Assembly: GCA_023394015.1 (NCBI GenBank)
Contig: JAEXBL010000068.1
Coordinates: 1-10,397 of the forward strand
DNA from: Pseudomonadota bacterium
Lineage (GTDB): Bacteria > Pseudomonadota > Gammaproteobacteria > Burkholderiales > Burkholderiaceae_C
Length of the DNA stretch: 10,397 nt
Direction: 5' to 3'
The translations under genes were made by a program, and so were the position numbers. Positions within the stretch are counted from its first letter, which is position 1, and the number at the start of each line of letters is the position of its first letter. Positions 1 to 6,490 of this stretch are shown here, piece by piece. The notes under the pieces were generated by a model. The model was not told where the DNA came from, ran no database searches, and saw nothing but the letters and a program-made list of their open reading frames with translations.

Positions 1-369
1 GGCGTGCTGCTCATGAACCCGCCCTACGGCGAGCGCATCGCCGCCGCCGGCGTGGCCGGTCGCCCCGCGCGGGGTGGGCGCGAGGCCTTCCAGAGCGGCA
101 CCCTGGCGCGCCAGCGTGGCGAAGGCGCCGCCGCGGCAGCGGCCGAAGTCAACGCCGGCGACGAATTCTTTCAGCGCCTGGCCGCGCACTGGAAGAGCCA
201 CTACGCCGGCTGGACGGCGTGGCTGCTCACGCCCGACCTCAAGCTGCCCGGGCGCCTGCGCCTGAAGGAATCGCGCCGCGTGCCGCTGTGGAACGGGCCC
301 ATCGAATGCCGGCTGTTCCGCTTCGACCTCACGGCGCGCCGCGCCGGCAGCAAGCCAGAAGCGGTTTGA
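1..369 (+). CDS. RlmL-type 23S rRNA (guanine-N2)-methyltransferase, C-terminal part
   Basis: The 5' part lies outside the window; 122 codons remain, read in frame from base 1 to TGA at 367-369. The fragment opens with the motif NPPYGER (residues 6-12), the motif IV loop of class I SAM-dependent N-methyltransferases that holds the target base. It ends with LLTPDLKLPG and a segment rich in LKESRR, NGPIECRLFRF, typical of the C-terminus of the RlmL/YcbY group. These enzymes methylate a guanine N2 in 23S rRNA in the cytoplasm, normally with a THUMP domain ahead of the catalytic domain; that part is not visible here. Between the NPPY motif and the C-terminal segment (about residues 14-52) is a low-complexity Ala/Gly/Arg-rich loop, a place where homologues vary in length. 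The PIN gene follows closely on the same strand. Family assignment is firm; the exact modified nucleotide is inferred from the family. Confidence 0.85.
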   Translation, partial: GVLLMNPPYGERIAAAGVAGRPARGGREAFQSGTLARQRGEGAAAAAAEVNAGDEFFQRLAAHWKSHYAGWTAWLLTPDLKLPGRLRLKESRRVPLWNGPIECRLFRFDLTARRAGSKPEAV

Positions 370-404
370 GCATTCGCTTGGCCAGCGCAGACAACTGCGA
401 CCGC

Positions 405-409
405 AGGAG
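405..409 (+). promoter_or_regulatory. Shine-Dalgarno site that sets the PIN gene start
   Basis: AGGAG lies 7 nt before the GTG at 417. The other in-frame starts (a TTG at 366 overlapping the methyltransferase stop, a TTG at 378, and an ATG at 219 deep inside the methyltransferase gene) have no comparable site, so GTG 417 is preferred. Confidence 0.6.
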
Positions 410-416
410 CATCGAG

Positions 417-860
417 GTGTTGGCCCATGCGGCGCCCGGCGCCTGCCCCGAACTGGTGATCGACACCAACTGCGTGCTCGACCTGTGGGTGTTCCACGAC
501 CCGGCCGTCGAGGCCCTGCGCGCGCACCTGACGACGCGCCGCCTGCGCTGGCTGGCCACGCCGCCCATGCGCGACGAATTGGCGCGCGTGCTGGCCTACC
601 CGCGCATCCTGCCGCGGCTGGCGCCGGCCGGCCCCACCGCGGCCGAGGTGCTGGCCGCCTTCGACCGCTGGGCGCTGCTGGTCGATCCGGCGCCGCCCGC
701 GCCCGTGCGCTGCCGCGACCCGGACGACCAGGGCTTCATCGACCTGGCCGTGGCCCACCGCGCCGCCCTGCTCAGCAAGGACGCCCGCGTCACCGGCCTG
801 GCCCGCCGCCTGGCGCCGCTGGGCGTGCAGGTGTTGCGACGCTGGGCGCCGGGTGGCTGA
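417..860 (+). CDS. Stand-alone PIN-domain protein (COG1569-like putative ribonuclease)
   Basis: A protein of 147 residues made almost entirely of one PIN domain, a metal-dependent RNase fold. The four acidic positions expected of the fold are visible: Asp16 in VIDTN, Glu54 in MRDELARVL, Asp101/Asp104 in CRDPDDQGF, and Asp122 in LLSKD. The order and spacing match the group annotated as putative toxin-antitoxin toxin component, PIN family (COG1569/TIGR00305). No antitoxin-like gene lies beside it: upstream is the rRNA methyltransferase and downstream, after 45 bp, an aldehyde dehydrogenase. It starts 47 bp after the methyltransferase stop on the same strand, so co-transcription is likely. The GTG start at 417 is chosen because of the AGGAG site 7 nt before it; starting at TTG 366 would add 17 residues not needed for the fold. 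Nuclease activity is inferred from the motifs; the RNA target and any toxin role are unknown. Confidence 0.8.
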   Translation: MLAHAAPGACPELVIDTNCVLDLWVFHDPAVEALRAHLTTRRLRWLATPPMRDELARVLAYPRILPRLAPAGPTAAEVLAAFDRWALLVDPAPPAPVRCRDPDDQGFIDLAVAHRAALLSKDARVTGLARRLAPLGVQVLRRWAPGG

Positions 861-905
861 GCGGCGGCTAGACTGGCCTGCACTTGCGCTGAAAGGAGAC
901 CACGC

Positions 906-2486
906 ATGACCGACCGTGCCGCCGAGTTCAAGCTGACGTATTCGACCATGTTCGATCCGCCGCCCGAGCTGCATGCGCAGTTCGAGCTGGCGCTGCAGGC
1001 GTTCCGCCGCGACACCATGGGCCGGGACTGGCCGCAGTGGATCGGCGGGCAGGCGCAGCCGGGCGGTGCGCTGTTCGAAGTGCGTTCGCCGATCGACCAG
1101 GACTGGCTGATCGGCCGCTTCGTGCAGGGCAGCGTGCAGGACGTGGACCGGGCCGTGCAGGCTGCGCGGACGGCCTGGCCGGCATGGGCGGCCAAGCCCT
1201 GGCCCGAGCGCGTGGCCCTGCTGCGGCGCGCGGCGCGCCTGATCGAGGAGCGGGTGTACGCCATCAGCGCCGCGGTGGCCATGGAGGTGGGCAAGAACCG
1301 CATGGAGTCGATCGGCGAGGTGCAGGAGACGGCCGACCTGATCGATTGGTACTGCGACCAGATGGAGGCCCACGACGGCTTTGACCGCCCGCTGGCCGAC
1401 GACCCGCTGCCGAAGTTTCGCAGCCACAACCGCAGCATCCTGCGCCCGTATGGCGTGTGGGCGGTGATCGCGCCGTTCAACTTTCCGTTTGCGCTGGCCG
1501 GCGGGCCGCTGGGGCCGGCGCTCATCGCCGGCAACACGGCGGTGTTCAAGGTCTCGCCCGAGACCTCGCTGTCGGGCTGGCTGCTGCTGGAGTGCCTGCG
1601 CGACGCCGGCCTGCCGCCCGGCGTGGTCAACTTCGTGACCGGCGGCGACGACACCGGCCGCGCGCTGGCCCGGCACGACGGGGTGGCGGGCATCACCTTC
1701 ACCGGCTCGCACGCGGTGGGCATGCAGATCCTGCGGCACACGCTGCAGGGGCGCTATCCCAAGCCCTGCATCGTCGAGATGGGTGGCAAGAACGCCACCA
1801 TCGTCAGCCGGCATGCCGACATCGAGCGCGCGGCCTGGGGCATTCTGCGCTCGGCCTTCGGCCTGTCGGGGCAAAAGTGCTCGGCTTGCTCGCGCGTATA
1901 CGTGCAGCAGCCAGTGGCCGAGGCGCTGCGTCAGCGTCTGCTGCAGCTCGCCAGCGAGATCGCCGTGGGCGACCCGACCGAGCAGGCGCACTGGATGGGG
2001 CCGGTGATCAGCGCCGCCGCGCGCGAGCGCTACGAGCGCCTGTGCCAGCACCTGCGCCAGGTCGGCCGCATCGATGCCGGCGGCCGGCGCCTGACGGACG
2101 GCGCCCTGGCGCGCGGCTTTTTCGTGGCACCCACGGTGGCGCAGGCGCCGCTGCAGGACGCGGCCTGGGTGGATGAGCACTTCCTGCCGGTGGTGCTGGT
2201 GGGCGAAGTCGACTCGGTCGATGAGGGCATCCGCCTGGCCAACGCCAGCGACTACGGTCTGACCGCCGGCTTCTATGGCACGCTCGAGGAGGTGGCGCAT
2301 TTCCAGCGCCACATCGAGGCCGGCGTGACCTATGCCAACCGTCCGCAGGGCGCCACCACCGGCGCCTGGCCCGGCTACCAGCCATTCGGCGGCTGGAAGG
2401 GCAGCGGCAGCACCGGCAAGGCCATCGGCTCCTTCTACTACCTGCAGCAGTACCTGCGCGAGCAGTCGCAGACGGTGGTCGAGTAG
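906..2486 (+). CDS. NAD(P)-dependent aldehyde dehydrogenase, P5C-dehydrogenase-like
   Basis: A 526-residue enzyme of the ALDH superfamily, oxidising an aldehyde to a carboxylate with NAD(P)+ in the cytoplasm. Visible landmarks are Asn192 in APFNFP (oxyanion Asn), the cofactor-binding FTGS (265-268), the general base Glu291 in VEMGGKN, the nucleophile Cys325 in GQKCSA, and PFGGWKGSG (493-501). The N-terminal extension with FDPPPEL followed by WPQWIGGQ, and the GQKCSA and VEMGGKN variants, resemble stand-alone 1-pyrroline-5-carboxylate (glutamate semialdehyde) dehydrogenases of the RocA type. No proline-catabolism partner is present here, so the substrate is not settled. In the usual EEIFGPV motif this protein reads DEHFLPV (423-429): the cofactor-contacting Glu424 and Phe426 are kept but the Gly is Leu. 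The ATG start is supported by AAGGAG at 893-898, 7 nt upstream. A weak -10-like TAGACT at 869-874 could allow its own transcription, but no good -35 goes with it. Confidence 0.85.
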   Translation: MTDRAAEFKLTYSTMFDPPPELHAQFELALQAFRRDTMGRDWPQWIGGQAQPGGALFEVRSPIDQDWLIGRFVQGSVQDVDRAVQAARTAWPAWAAKPWPERVALLRRAARLIEERVYAISAAVAMEVGKNRMESIGEVQETADLIDWYCDQMEAHDGFDRPLADDPLPKFRSHNRSILRPYGVWAVIAPFNFPFALAGGPLGPALIAGNTAVFKVSPETSLSGWLLLECLRDAGLPPGVVNFVTGGDDTGRALARHDGVAGITFTGSHAVGMQILRHTLQGRYPKPCIVEMGGKNATIVSRHADIERAAWGILRSAFGLSGQKCSACSRVYVQQPVAEALRQRLLQLASEIAVGDPTEQAHWMGPVISAAARERYERLCQHLRQVGRIDAGGRRLTDGALARGFFVAPTVAQAPLQDAAWVDEHFLPVVLVGEVDSVDEGIRLANASDYGLTAGFYGTLEEVAHFQRHIEAGVTYANRPQGATTGAWPGYQPFGGWKGSGSTGKAIGSFYYLQQYLREQSQTVVE

Positions 2487-2503
2487 CCGGTCTGGCAAGC
2501 ACG

Positions 2504-2528
2504 AAAAAGCGGACCCGAGGGTCCGCTT
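2504..2528 (-). terminator. Rho-independent terminator of the liv operon
   Basis: A 9-bp stem (2507-2515 with 2520-2528) closes a CGAG tetraloop. Read on the - strand it runs into TTTTT (complement of 2504-2508), about 25 nt after the livM stop, a good intrinsic terminator. On the + strand the same hairpin follows the aldehyde dehydrogenase stop but is followed only by TTCTGG, so it would end that transcript less well. It sits between two convergent genes. Confidence 0.75.
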
Positions 2529-2551
2529 CTGGCTGTGGTGCCTGCCCGGCG

Positions 2552-3541
2552 TCAGAGCGACTTCTTGATCAGCGCCCCGATCTCGCCCACGATGCCGCGG
2601 CGGAACAGCAGCACGCAGACGACGAAGATCACGCCCTGCACCACCGTCACCCAGGCGCCCAGCTCGGCCAGGTAGTTCTGCATGGTCACGATGACGGCGG
2701 CACCGACGACGGGACCGAAGATCGTGCCCATGCCGCCCAGCAGCGTCATCAGCACCACCTCGCCCGACATGCTCCAGTGCACGTCGGTGAGCGAGGCGAG
2801 CTGAAACACCAGCGCCTTGGTGCCGCCGGCCAGGCCGGCCAGCGCGGCCGACAGCACGAAGGCGCGGTGCTTGAACTTGTCGGCGTCGTAGCCCAGCGAG
2901 ATGGTGCGCGGCTCGTTCTCGCGGATGGCCTTCAACACCTGGCCGAAGGGCGAGTGCACGATGCGGTAGATCAGCAGAAAGCCGGCCAGGAAGACGGCCA
3001 GCACGAACACGTACATGGCGTTGGTGCTCGACAGGTCGATCAGGCCCAGGAAGTGCCCGCGCGGCACGGCCTGGATGCCGTCCTCGCCGCCGGTGAAGGG
3101 CGCCTGCAGGCTGAAGAAGTACACCATCTGCGCCAGGTCCAGCGTGATCATGGCGAAGTAGATGCCTTGCCGGCGGATGGCCAGCTTGCCGGCCACCCAG
3201 CCCAGCGCGGCGGTGCAGAGGGTGGCGAAGCCGATCGCCAGCTCGGGCGTGAAGCCCCAGACCTTGGCCGCGTGCGCCGACGCATACCCGGCGCCGCCCA
3301 GGAACATGGCGTGGCCGAACGACAGCAGGCCGCCAAAGCCCAGCAGCAGGTTGAAGGCGCAGGCGAACAGCGCGAAGCACATCACCTTCATCAGGAACAC
3401 CGGGTACAGGCCCAGGAACGGCGCCACGATGAAGAAGCCGGCCATGAGGGCGAACACGACGAAGTGCGTGCGCTTGTCGTTGCCGGCCGCAGCCACGGTG
3501 GGGGCCGGCTCGGCGGCGGGGGAGGAGACTGCAGTTGCCAT
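2552..3541 (-). CDS. livM: Branched-chain amino acid-type ABC transporter permease LivM
   Basis: A 329-residue inner-membrane permease, last gene of the liv operon. It pairs with LivH to form the translocation channel of a HAAT-family importer. A hydrophilic Ala/Pro-rich tail (1-25) precedes a series of hydrophobic segments beginning about residue 27. LivM family signatures are visible: LLLGFGGLLSFGHAMFLGGA (66-85), RRQGIYFAMITLDLAQMVY (123-141), the ATPase-contacting cytoplasmic loop around HSPFGQVLKAIRENEPR (196-212), and LMTLLGGMGTIFGPVVGA (264-281). The ATG at 3541 lies 5 nt after the livH stop, which suggests translational coupling; the reading frame is open further upstream but that part runs inside livH and looks nothing like a permease. 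The gene ends just before an intrinsic terminator. Length and motifs are usual for the family. Confidence 0.93.
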   Translation of the reverse strand: MATAVSSPAAEPAPTVAAAGNDKRTHFVVFALMAGFFIVAPFLGLYPVFLMKVMCFALFACAFNLLLGFGGLLSFGHAMFLGGAGYASAHAAKVWGFTPELAIGFATLCTAALGWVAGKLAIRRQGIYFAMITLDLAQMVYFFSLQAPFTGGEDGIQAVPRGHFLGLIDLSSTNAMYVFVLAVFLAGFLLIYRIVHSPFGQVLKAIRENEPRTISLGYDADKFKHRAFVLSAALAGLAGGTKALVFQLASLTDVHWSMSGEVVLMTLLGGMGTIFGPVVGAAVIVTMQNYLAELGAWVTVVQGVIFVVCVLLFRRGIVGEIGALIKKSL

Positions 3542-3546
3542 GGAGT

Positions 3547-4431
3547 TCACTTCTGCGTGCCGAACAGACCGGCCGGACGGATCAGCAGCACGATCGTCAT
3601 GATGATGAAGATGACGGTGGTGGAGGCCTCGGGGTAGAACACCTTGGTCAGGCCCTCGACCAGGCCGAGGCCGAAGCCGGTGACGATGGCCCCCATGATG
3701 GAGCCCATGCCGCCGATGACGACGACGGCGAACACCACGATGATCAGGTCGGCCCCCATCTGCGGGCTGACCTGGTAGATGGGCGCTGCCATCACGCCGG
3801 CCAGCGCGGCCAGGGCCACGCCGAAGCCGTAGGTCAGGGTGATCATGCGCGGCACGTTGATGCCGAAGGCCTGCACCACCTGCGGGTTCTCGGTGGCGGC
3901 GCGCAGGTAGCCGCCCAATTTGGTGCGCTCGATGACGAACCAGGTGCCCAGGCAGACCACCAGCGAGGCCACGATGACCCAGCCGCGGTAGTTGGGCAGG
4001 AACATGAAGCCCAGGTTCTGCCCGCCTTGGAGTTGCTCGGGAATGGCGTAGGGCAGCCCCGTGGAGCCGAATTCGTTGCGGAACAGGCCCTGGATGATCA
4101 GCCCCAGGCCGAAGGTCAGCAGCAGGCCGTAGAGGTGGTCCAGGTTGTACAGGCGCGCCAGCATGGTGCGCTCGATGATCACGCCGGTGGCGCCGACCAA
4201 GATCGGCACCAGCAGCAGCGCCCACCAGTAGCCCAGCCCGAGCTTGTTCAGCAGCAGGTAGGCCCCGAAGGCGCCCAGCATGTACTGGGCACCGTGGGTG
4301 AAGTTGATGATGTTGAGCAGGCCGAAGATGACGGCCAGCCCGAGCGACAACAGGGCGTAGAACGAACCGTTGATGAGGCCGATGAGCAATTGCCCCATCA
4401 TGGCCTGGATCGGGATGCCAAAGATTTCCAT
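3547..4431 (-). CDS. livH: Branched-chain amino acid-type ABC transporter permease LivH
   Basis: A 294-residue, highly hydrophobic inner-membrane protein. It carries the LivH hallmark GLINGSFYALLSLGLAVIFG (18-37) followed by GLLNIINFTHGAQYMLGAFG (37-56). The cytoplasmic coupling loop, TKLGGYLRAATENPQVVQAF (170-189), should contact the LivG/LivF ATPases. GGMGSIMGAIVTG (240-252) and the terminal LIRPAGLFGTQK (283-294) are also typical. It lies 44 bp after livK and 5 bp before livM. No strong ribosome binding site precedes its ATG, so it may depend on transcription and ribosomes coming from livK. Length is normal for the family (about 290-310). Confidence 0.94.
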   Translation of the reverse strand: MEIFGIPIQAMMGQLLIGLINGSFYALLSLGLAVIFGLLNIINFTHGAQYMLGAFGAYLLLNKLGLGYWWALLLVPILVGATGVIIERTMLARLYNLDHLYGLLLTFGLGLIIQGLFRNEFGSTGLPYAIPEQLQGGQNLGFMFLPNYRGWVIVASLVVCLGTWFVIERTKLGGYLRAATENPQVVQAFGINVPRMITLTYGFGVALAALAGVMAAPIYQVSPQMGADLIIVVFAVVVIGGMGSIMGAIVTGFGLGLVEGLTKVFYPEASTTVIFIIMTIVLLIRPAGLFGTQK

Positions 4432-4475
4432 GCGCGTTTCGTCGTTCTAAGCCAGGTTGTCGCTTGTTGCGGTGC

Positions 4476-5690
4476 TTACTTGACCAGCGGGCAGTTGCCC
4501 TCGCCGATGGGGCGGAACGCCTTGTCGGCCGGGATGGTGGAGACGACCTTGTAGTAGTCGTACGGGCCCTTGGACTCGCTGGGCTTCTTCACCTCGAACA
4601 GGTAGGCCCGGTGGATCTTGCGGCCATCGGCGCGCACCTGGCCCTTGCCGAACAGCGGGTCGTCGGTGGGCAGCTCCTTCATCTTGGCCACCACCTTGGT
4701 GCCGTCGTCGGTCTTGGCGGCCTCGACGGCCTTCAGGTAGTGCAGCACGCCGGCATACACGCCCGCATGGTCGGACGAGGGGTACTTGCCACCGTGCTGC
4801 GCGGCGAAGCGCTTGCTCCAGGCGCGGGTGCCGTCGTTCAGGTCCCAGTAGAAGGTCTCGGTCAGCATCAGGCCCTGGGCGTTGTTCAGGCCCAGGCCGT
4901 GCACGTCGGGCAGGAACACCAGCAGGCCGGCCAGGTTCTGGCCGCCCTTGACGATGCCGAACTCGGCCGCCTGCTTGACCGAGTTGATGAAGTCGCCGCC
5001 GGCGTTGGCCAGGGCCACGATCTTGGCCTTGGAGGCCTGCGCCTGCAGCAGGAAGGACGAGAAGTCCTGCGTGGACAGCGGCACCTTCACGCCGCCCACG
5101 ACCTTGCCGCCGGCGGCCTTGACCACCTCGGCGTTGTCGCGCTCCAGCGCGTGGCCGAAGGCGTAGTCGGCGGTGAGGAAGAACCAGCTGTCACCACCGC
5201 TCTTGACCACCGCGCTGCCGGTGCCGTGCGCCAGCATCCAGGTGTCGTACAGCCAGTGCACGGTGTTGGGCGAGCAGTCCTTGCCGGTCAGATCGGACGT
5301 GGCGGCGCCGGTGTTGACGAAGGCCTTGCCCTTTTCCTTGGTGATCTGGTGGATCGCCAGGGCCACCGACGAGGTCGGCACGTCGGCGATCATGTCGACG
5401 CCGTCCGAGTCGTACCACTTGCGGGCGATGCTGGCGCCCACGTCGGCCTTGTTCTGGTGGTCGGCGGACACCACCTCCACCTTAAGCCCGGACTTGGAGG
5501 TCTTCAGGAAGTCCTCCACGGCCATCTTGGCGGCCACCACCGAGCCGGGGCCGCCGATGTCGGCGTACACGCCCGACATGTCGTTCATCACGCCGATCTT
5601 GACCACGTCGCCCGAGATCTGGGCGTTGGCGAAGCCGGCGCCGGCCAGGCCGATGCCGGCGATCAGGGCGCTGAGCAGTTTGCGTTTCAT
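4476..5690 (-). CDS. livK: Periplasmic substrate-binding protein of the liv transporter
   Basis: A 404-residue type I periplasmic binding protein (Peripla_BP_6 family) that captures the ligand for LivHMGF. It starts with a classical signal peptide: KRK, a hydrophobic core, and a likely cleavage after ANA (residue 23). The mature protein opens with VVKIGVMNDMSG. NTGAATSDLTG (126-136) and TADYAFG (173-179) lie where this fold holds the ligand amino and carboxyl groups. Two cysteines, Cys139 and Cys400, could form a disulfide; this is a guess. ATG 5690 is chosen because AAGGAG lies 8 nt upstream and the signal peptide begins there; an upstream in-frame start at 5726 would put 12 residues ahead of it. 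The sequence belongs to a branch of liv-type proteins whose members are not all leucine/isoleucine/valine binders (some bind aromatic acids), so the ligand is uncertain. The symbol is used for role, not proven specificity. Confidence 0.88.
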   Translation of the reverse strand: MKRKLLSALIAGIGLAGAGFANAQISGDVVKIGVMNDMSGVYADIGGPGSVVAAKMAVEDFLKTSKSGLKVEVVSADHQNKADVGASIARKWYDSDGVDMIADVPTSSVALAIHQITKEKGKAFVNTGAATSDLTGKDCSPNTVHWLYDTWMLAHGTGSAVVKSGGDSWFFLTADYAFGHALERDNAEVVKAAGGKVVGGVKVPLSTQDFSSFLLQAQASKAKIVALANAGGDFINSVKQAAEFGIVKGGQNLAGLLVFLPDVHGLGLNNAQGLMLTETFYWDLNDGTRAWSKRFAAQHGGKYPSSDHAGVYAGVLHYLKAVEAAKTDDGTKVVAKMKELPTDDPLFGKGQVRADGRKIHRAYLFEVKKPSESKGPYDYYKVVSTIPADKAFRPIGEGNCPLVK

Positions 5691-5698
5691 CGAGTTGT

Positions 5699-5704
5699 CT
5701 CCTT
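5699..5704 (-). promoter_or_regulatory. Strong Shine-Dalgarno site of livK
   Basis: AAGGAG on the - strand, 8 nt before ATG 5690. It fixes the start of the binding protein and is stronger than the sites I see before livG, livH and livM. This fits the usual need for more binding protein than membrane complex. Confidence 0.75.
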
Positions 5705-5771
5705 CATGTAATGGACGGTCAAACAAAAGAATGGACAGGGAAATTGAAATGAACGGATCGGGAGCCCCGGG

Positions 5772-6488
5772 TCAGACGCCCAGGTACTCCTGCAGCATGT
5801 GCATGTTGTCCTGCAACTCGGCTGCGGTGAACTCGCGCACGATCAGGCCGCGCTCCATGATGTAGAAGCGGTCGGCCAGCGGGGCGGCGAAGCGGAAGTT
5901 CTGCTCCACCATCAGCACCGTGAAGCCGCGCGTGCGCAGCTCGCGGATCATGCGCGCCAGCGCCTGCACGATGACGGGCGCCAGGCCTTCGGAGATTTCG
6001 TCCAGCAGCAGCGTCTTGGCGCCGGTGCGCAGGATGCGCGCCACCGCCAGCATTTGCTGCTCGCCGCCCGACAGGCGCCCGCCCGGGCTGTTCTTGCGCG
6101 CCTTCAGGTTGGGGAACATGTCGTAGATCTCTTCCACGCTCATGCCGCCTTCCGCCACCTTGGGCGGCAGCATCAGGTTTTCCTGGCAGGTCAGCGAGGT
6201 CATGATGGCGCGCTCTTCGGGGCAGTAGCCCACGCCCAGGCGGGCGATCTGGTGCGGCGCCATGCGGATGGTCTCGACGCCGTTGATCTGGATCGAGCCG
6301 GTGCGCTTGCCCACCAGGCCCATGATGCCGCGCAGCGTGGTGGTGCGGCCGGCGCCGTTGCGGCCCAGCAGCGACACCACCTCGCCCGGCTGCACCACGA
6401 TGTTGACGCCGTGCAGGATGTGCGACTCGCCGTACCAAGTGTGGACGTCCTTGATCAGGATGGCGGGGGTTGTGGATGCGGTGCTCAT
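5772..6488 (-). CDS. livF: Liv transporter ATP-binding protein LivF, with Arg in Walker A
   Basis: A 238-residue ABC ATPase that should pair with LivG on the cytoplasmic face of LivHM. The ABC order is intact: Walker A GRNGAGRTT (42-50), the LivF-type VGYCPEER in the Q-loop region (86-93), signature LSGGEQQML (139-147), Walker B LLLDE (160-164) with catalytic Glu164, and VEQN (194-197), where LivF proteins usually carry Gln instead of the switch His. Two departures stand out: the Walker A lysine is Arg48, and the usual Pro after DE is Ile165. I recall LivF relatives from betaproteobacteria with similar GAGRTTT and DEISEGLAP segments, so this may be a subfamily trait rather than damage. ATG 6488 lies 2 nt after the livG stop; a TTG 6 nt further upstream is less likely. 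A G-rich stretch at the end of livG can serve as ribosome binding site. An 81-bp gap separates it from livK. Confidence 0.92.
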   Translation of the reverse strand: MSTASTTPAILIKDVHTWYGESHILHGVNIVVQPGEVVSLLGRNGAGRTTTLRGIMGLVGKRTGSIQINGVETIRMAPHQIARLGVGYCPEERAIMTSLTCQENLMLPPKVAEGGMSVEEIYDMFPNLKARKNSPGGRLSGGEQQMLAVARILRTGAKTLLLDEISEGLAPVIVQALARMIRELRTRGFTVLMVEQNFRFAAPLADRFYIMERGLIVREFTAAELQDNMHMLQEYLGV

Positions 6489-6490
6489 GA

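Noticed and set aside
219..416. Upstream extension of the PIN gene to ATG 219, or to TTG 366 with a TTGA overlap of the methyltransferase stop.
   Set aside because: The extension from 219 is an off-frame reading of the methyltransferase gene with Arg/Pro-rich sequence. TTG 366 is an appealing coupling overlap but lacks a ribosome site, whereas GTG 417 has AGGAG at 7 nt.
201..3380. A 1059-codon open frame on the - strand, antisense to the methyltransferase, PIN and aldehyde dehydrogenase genes and continuing into livM in another frame.
   Set aside because: Its translation is Arg/Ala/His-rich with no recognisable domain, it lies across clear genes on both strands, and long antisense frames are expected in GC-rich DNA.
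4464..5711. A 415-codon frame on the + strand opposite livK (similar long frames lie opposite livH, livF and livG, and opposite the family 5 binding-protein gene).
   Set aside because: Val/Gly/His/Gln-rich mirror composition of the real gene, no motif and no ribosome binding site. The coding strand is fixed by clear protein families.
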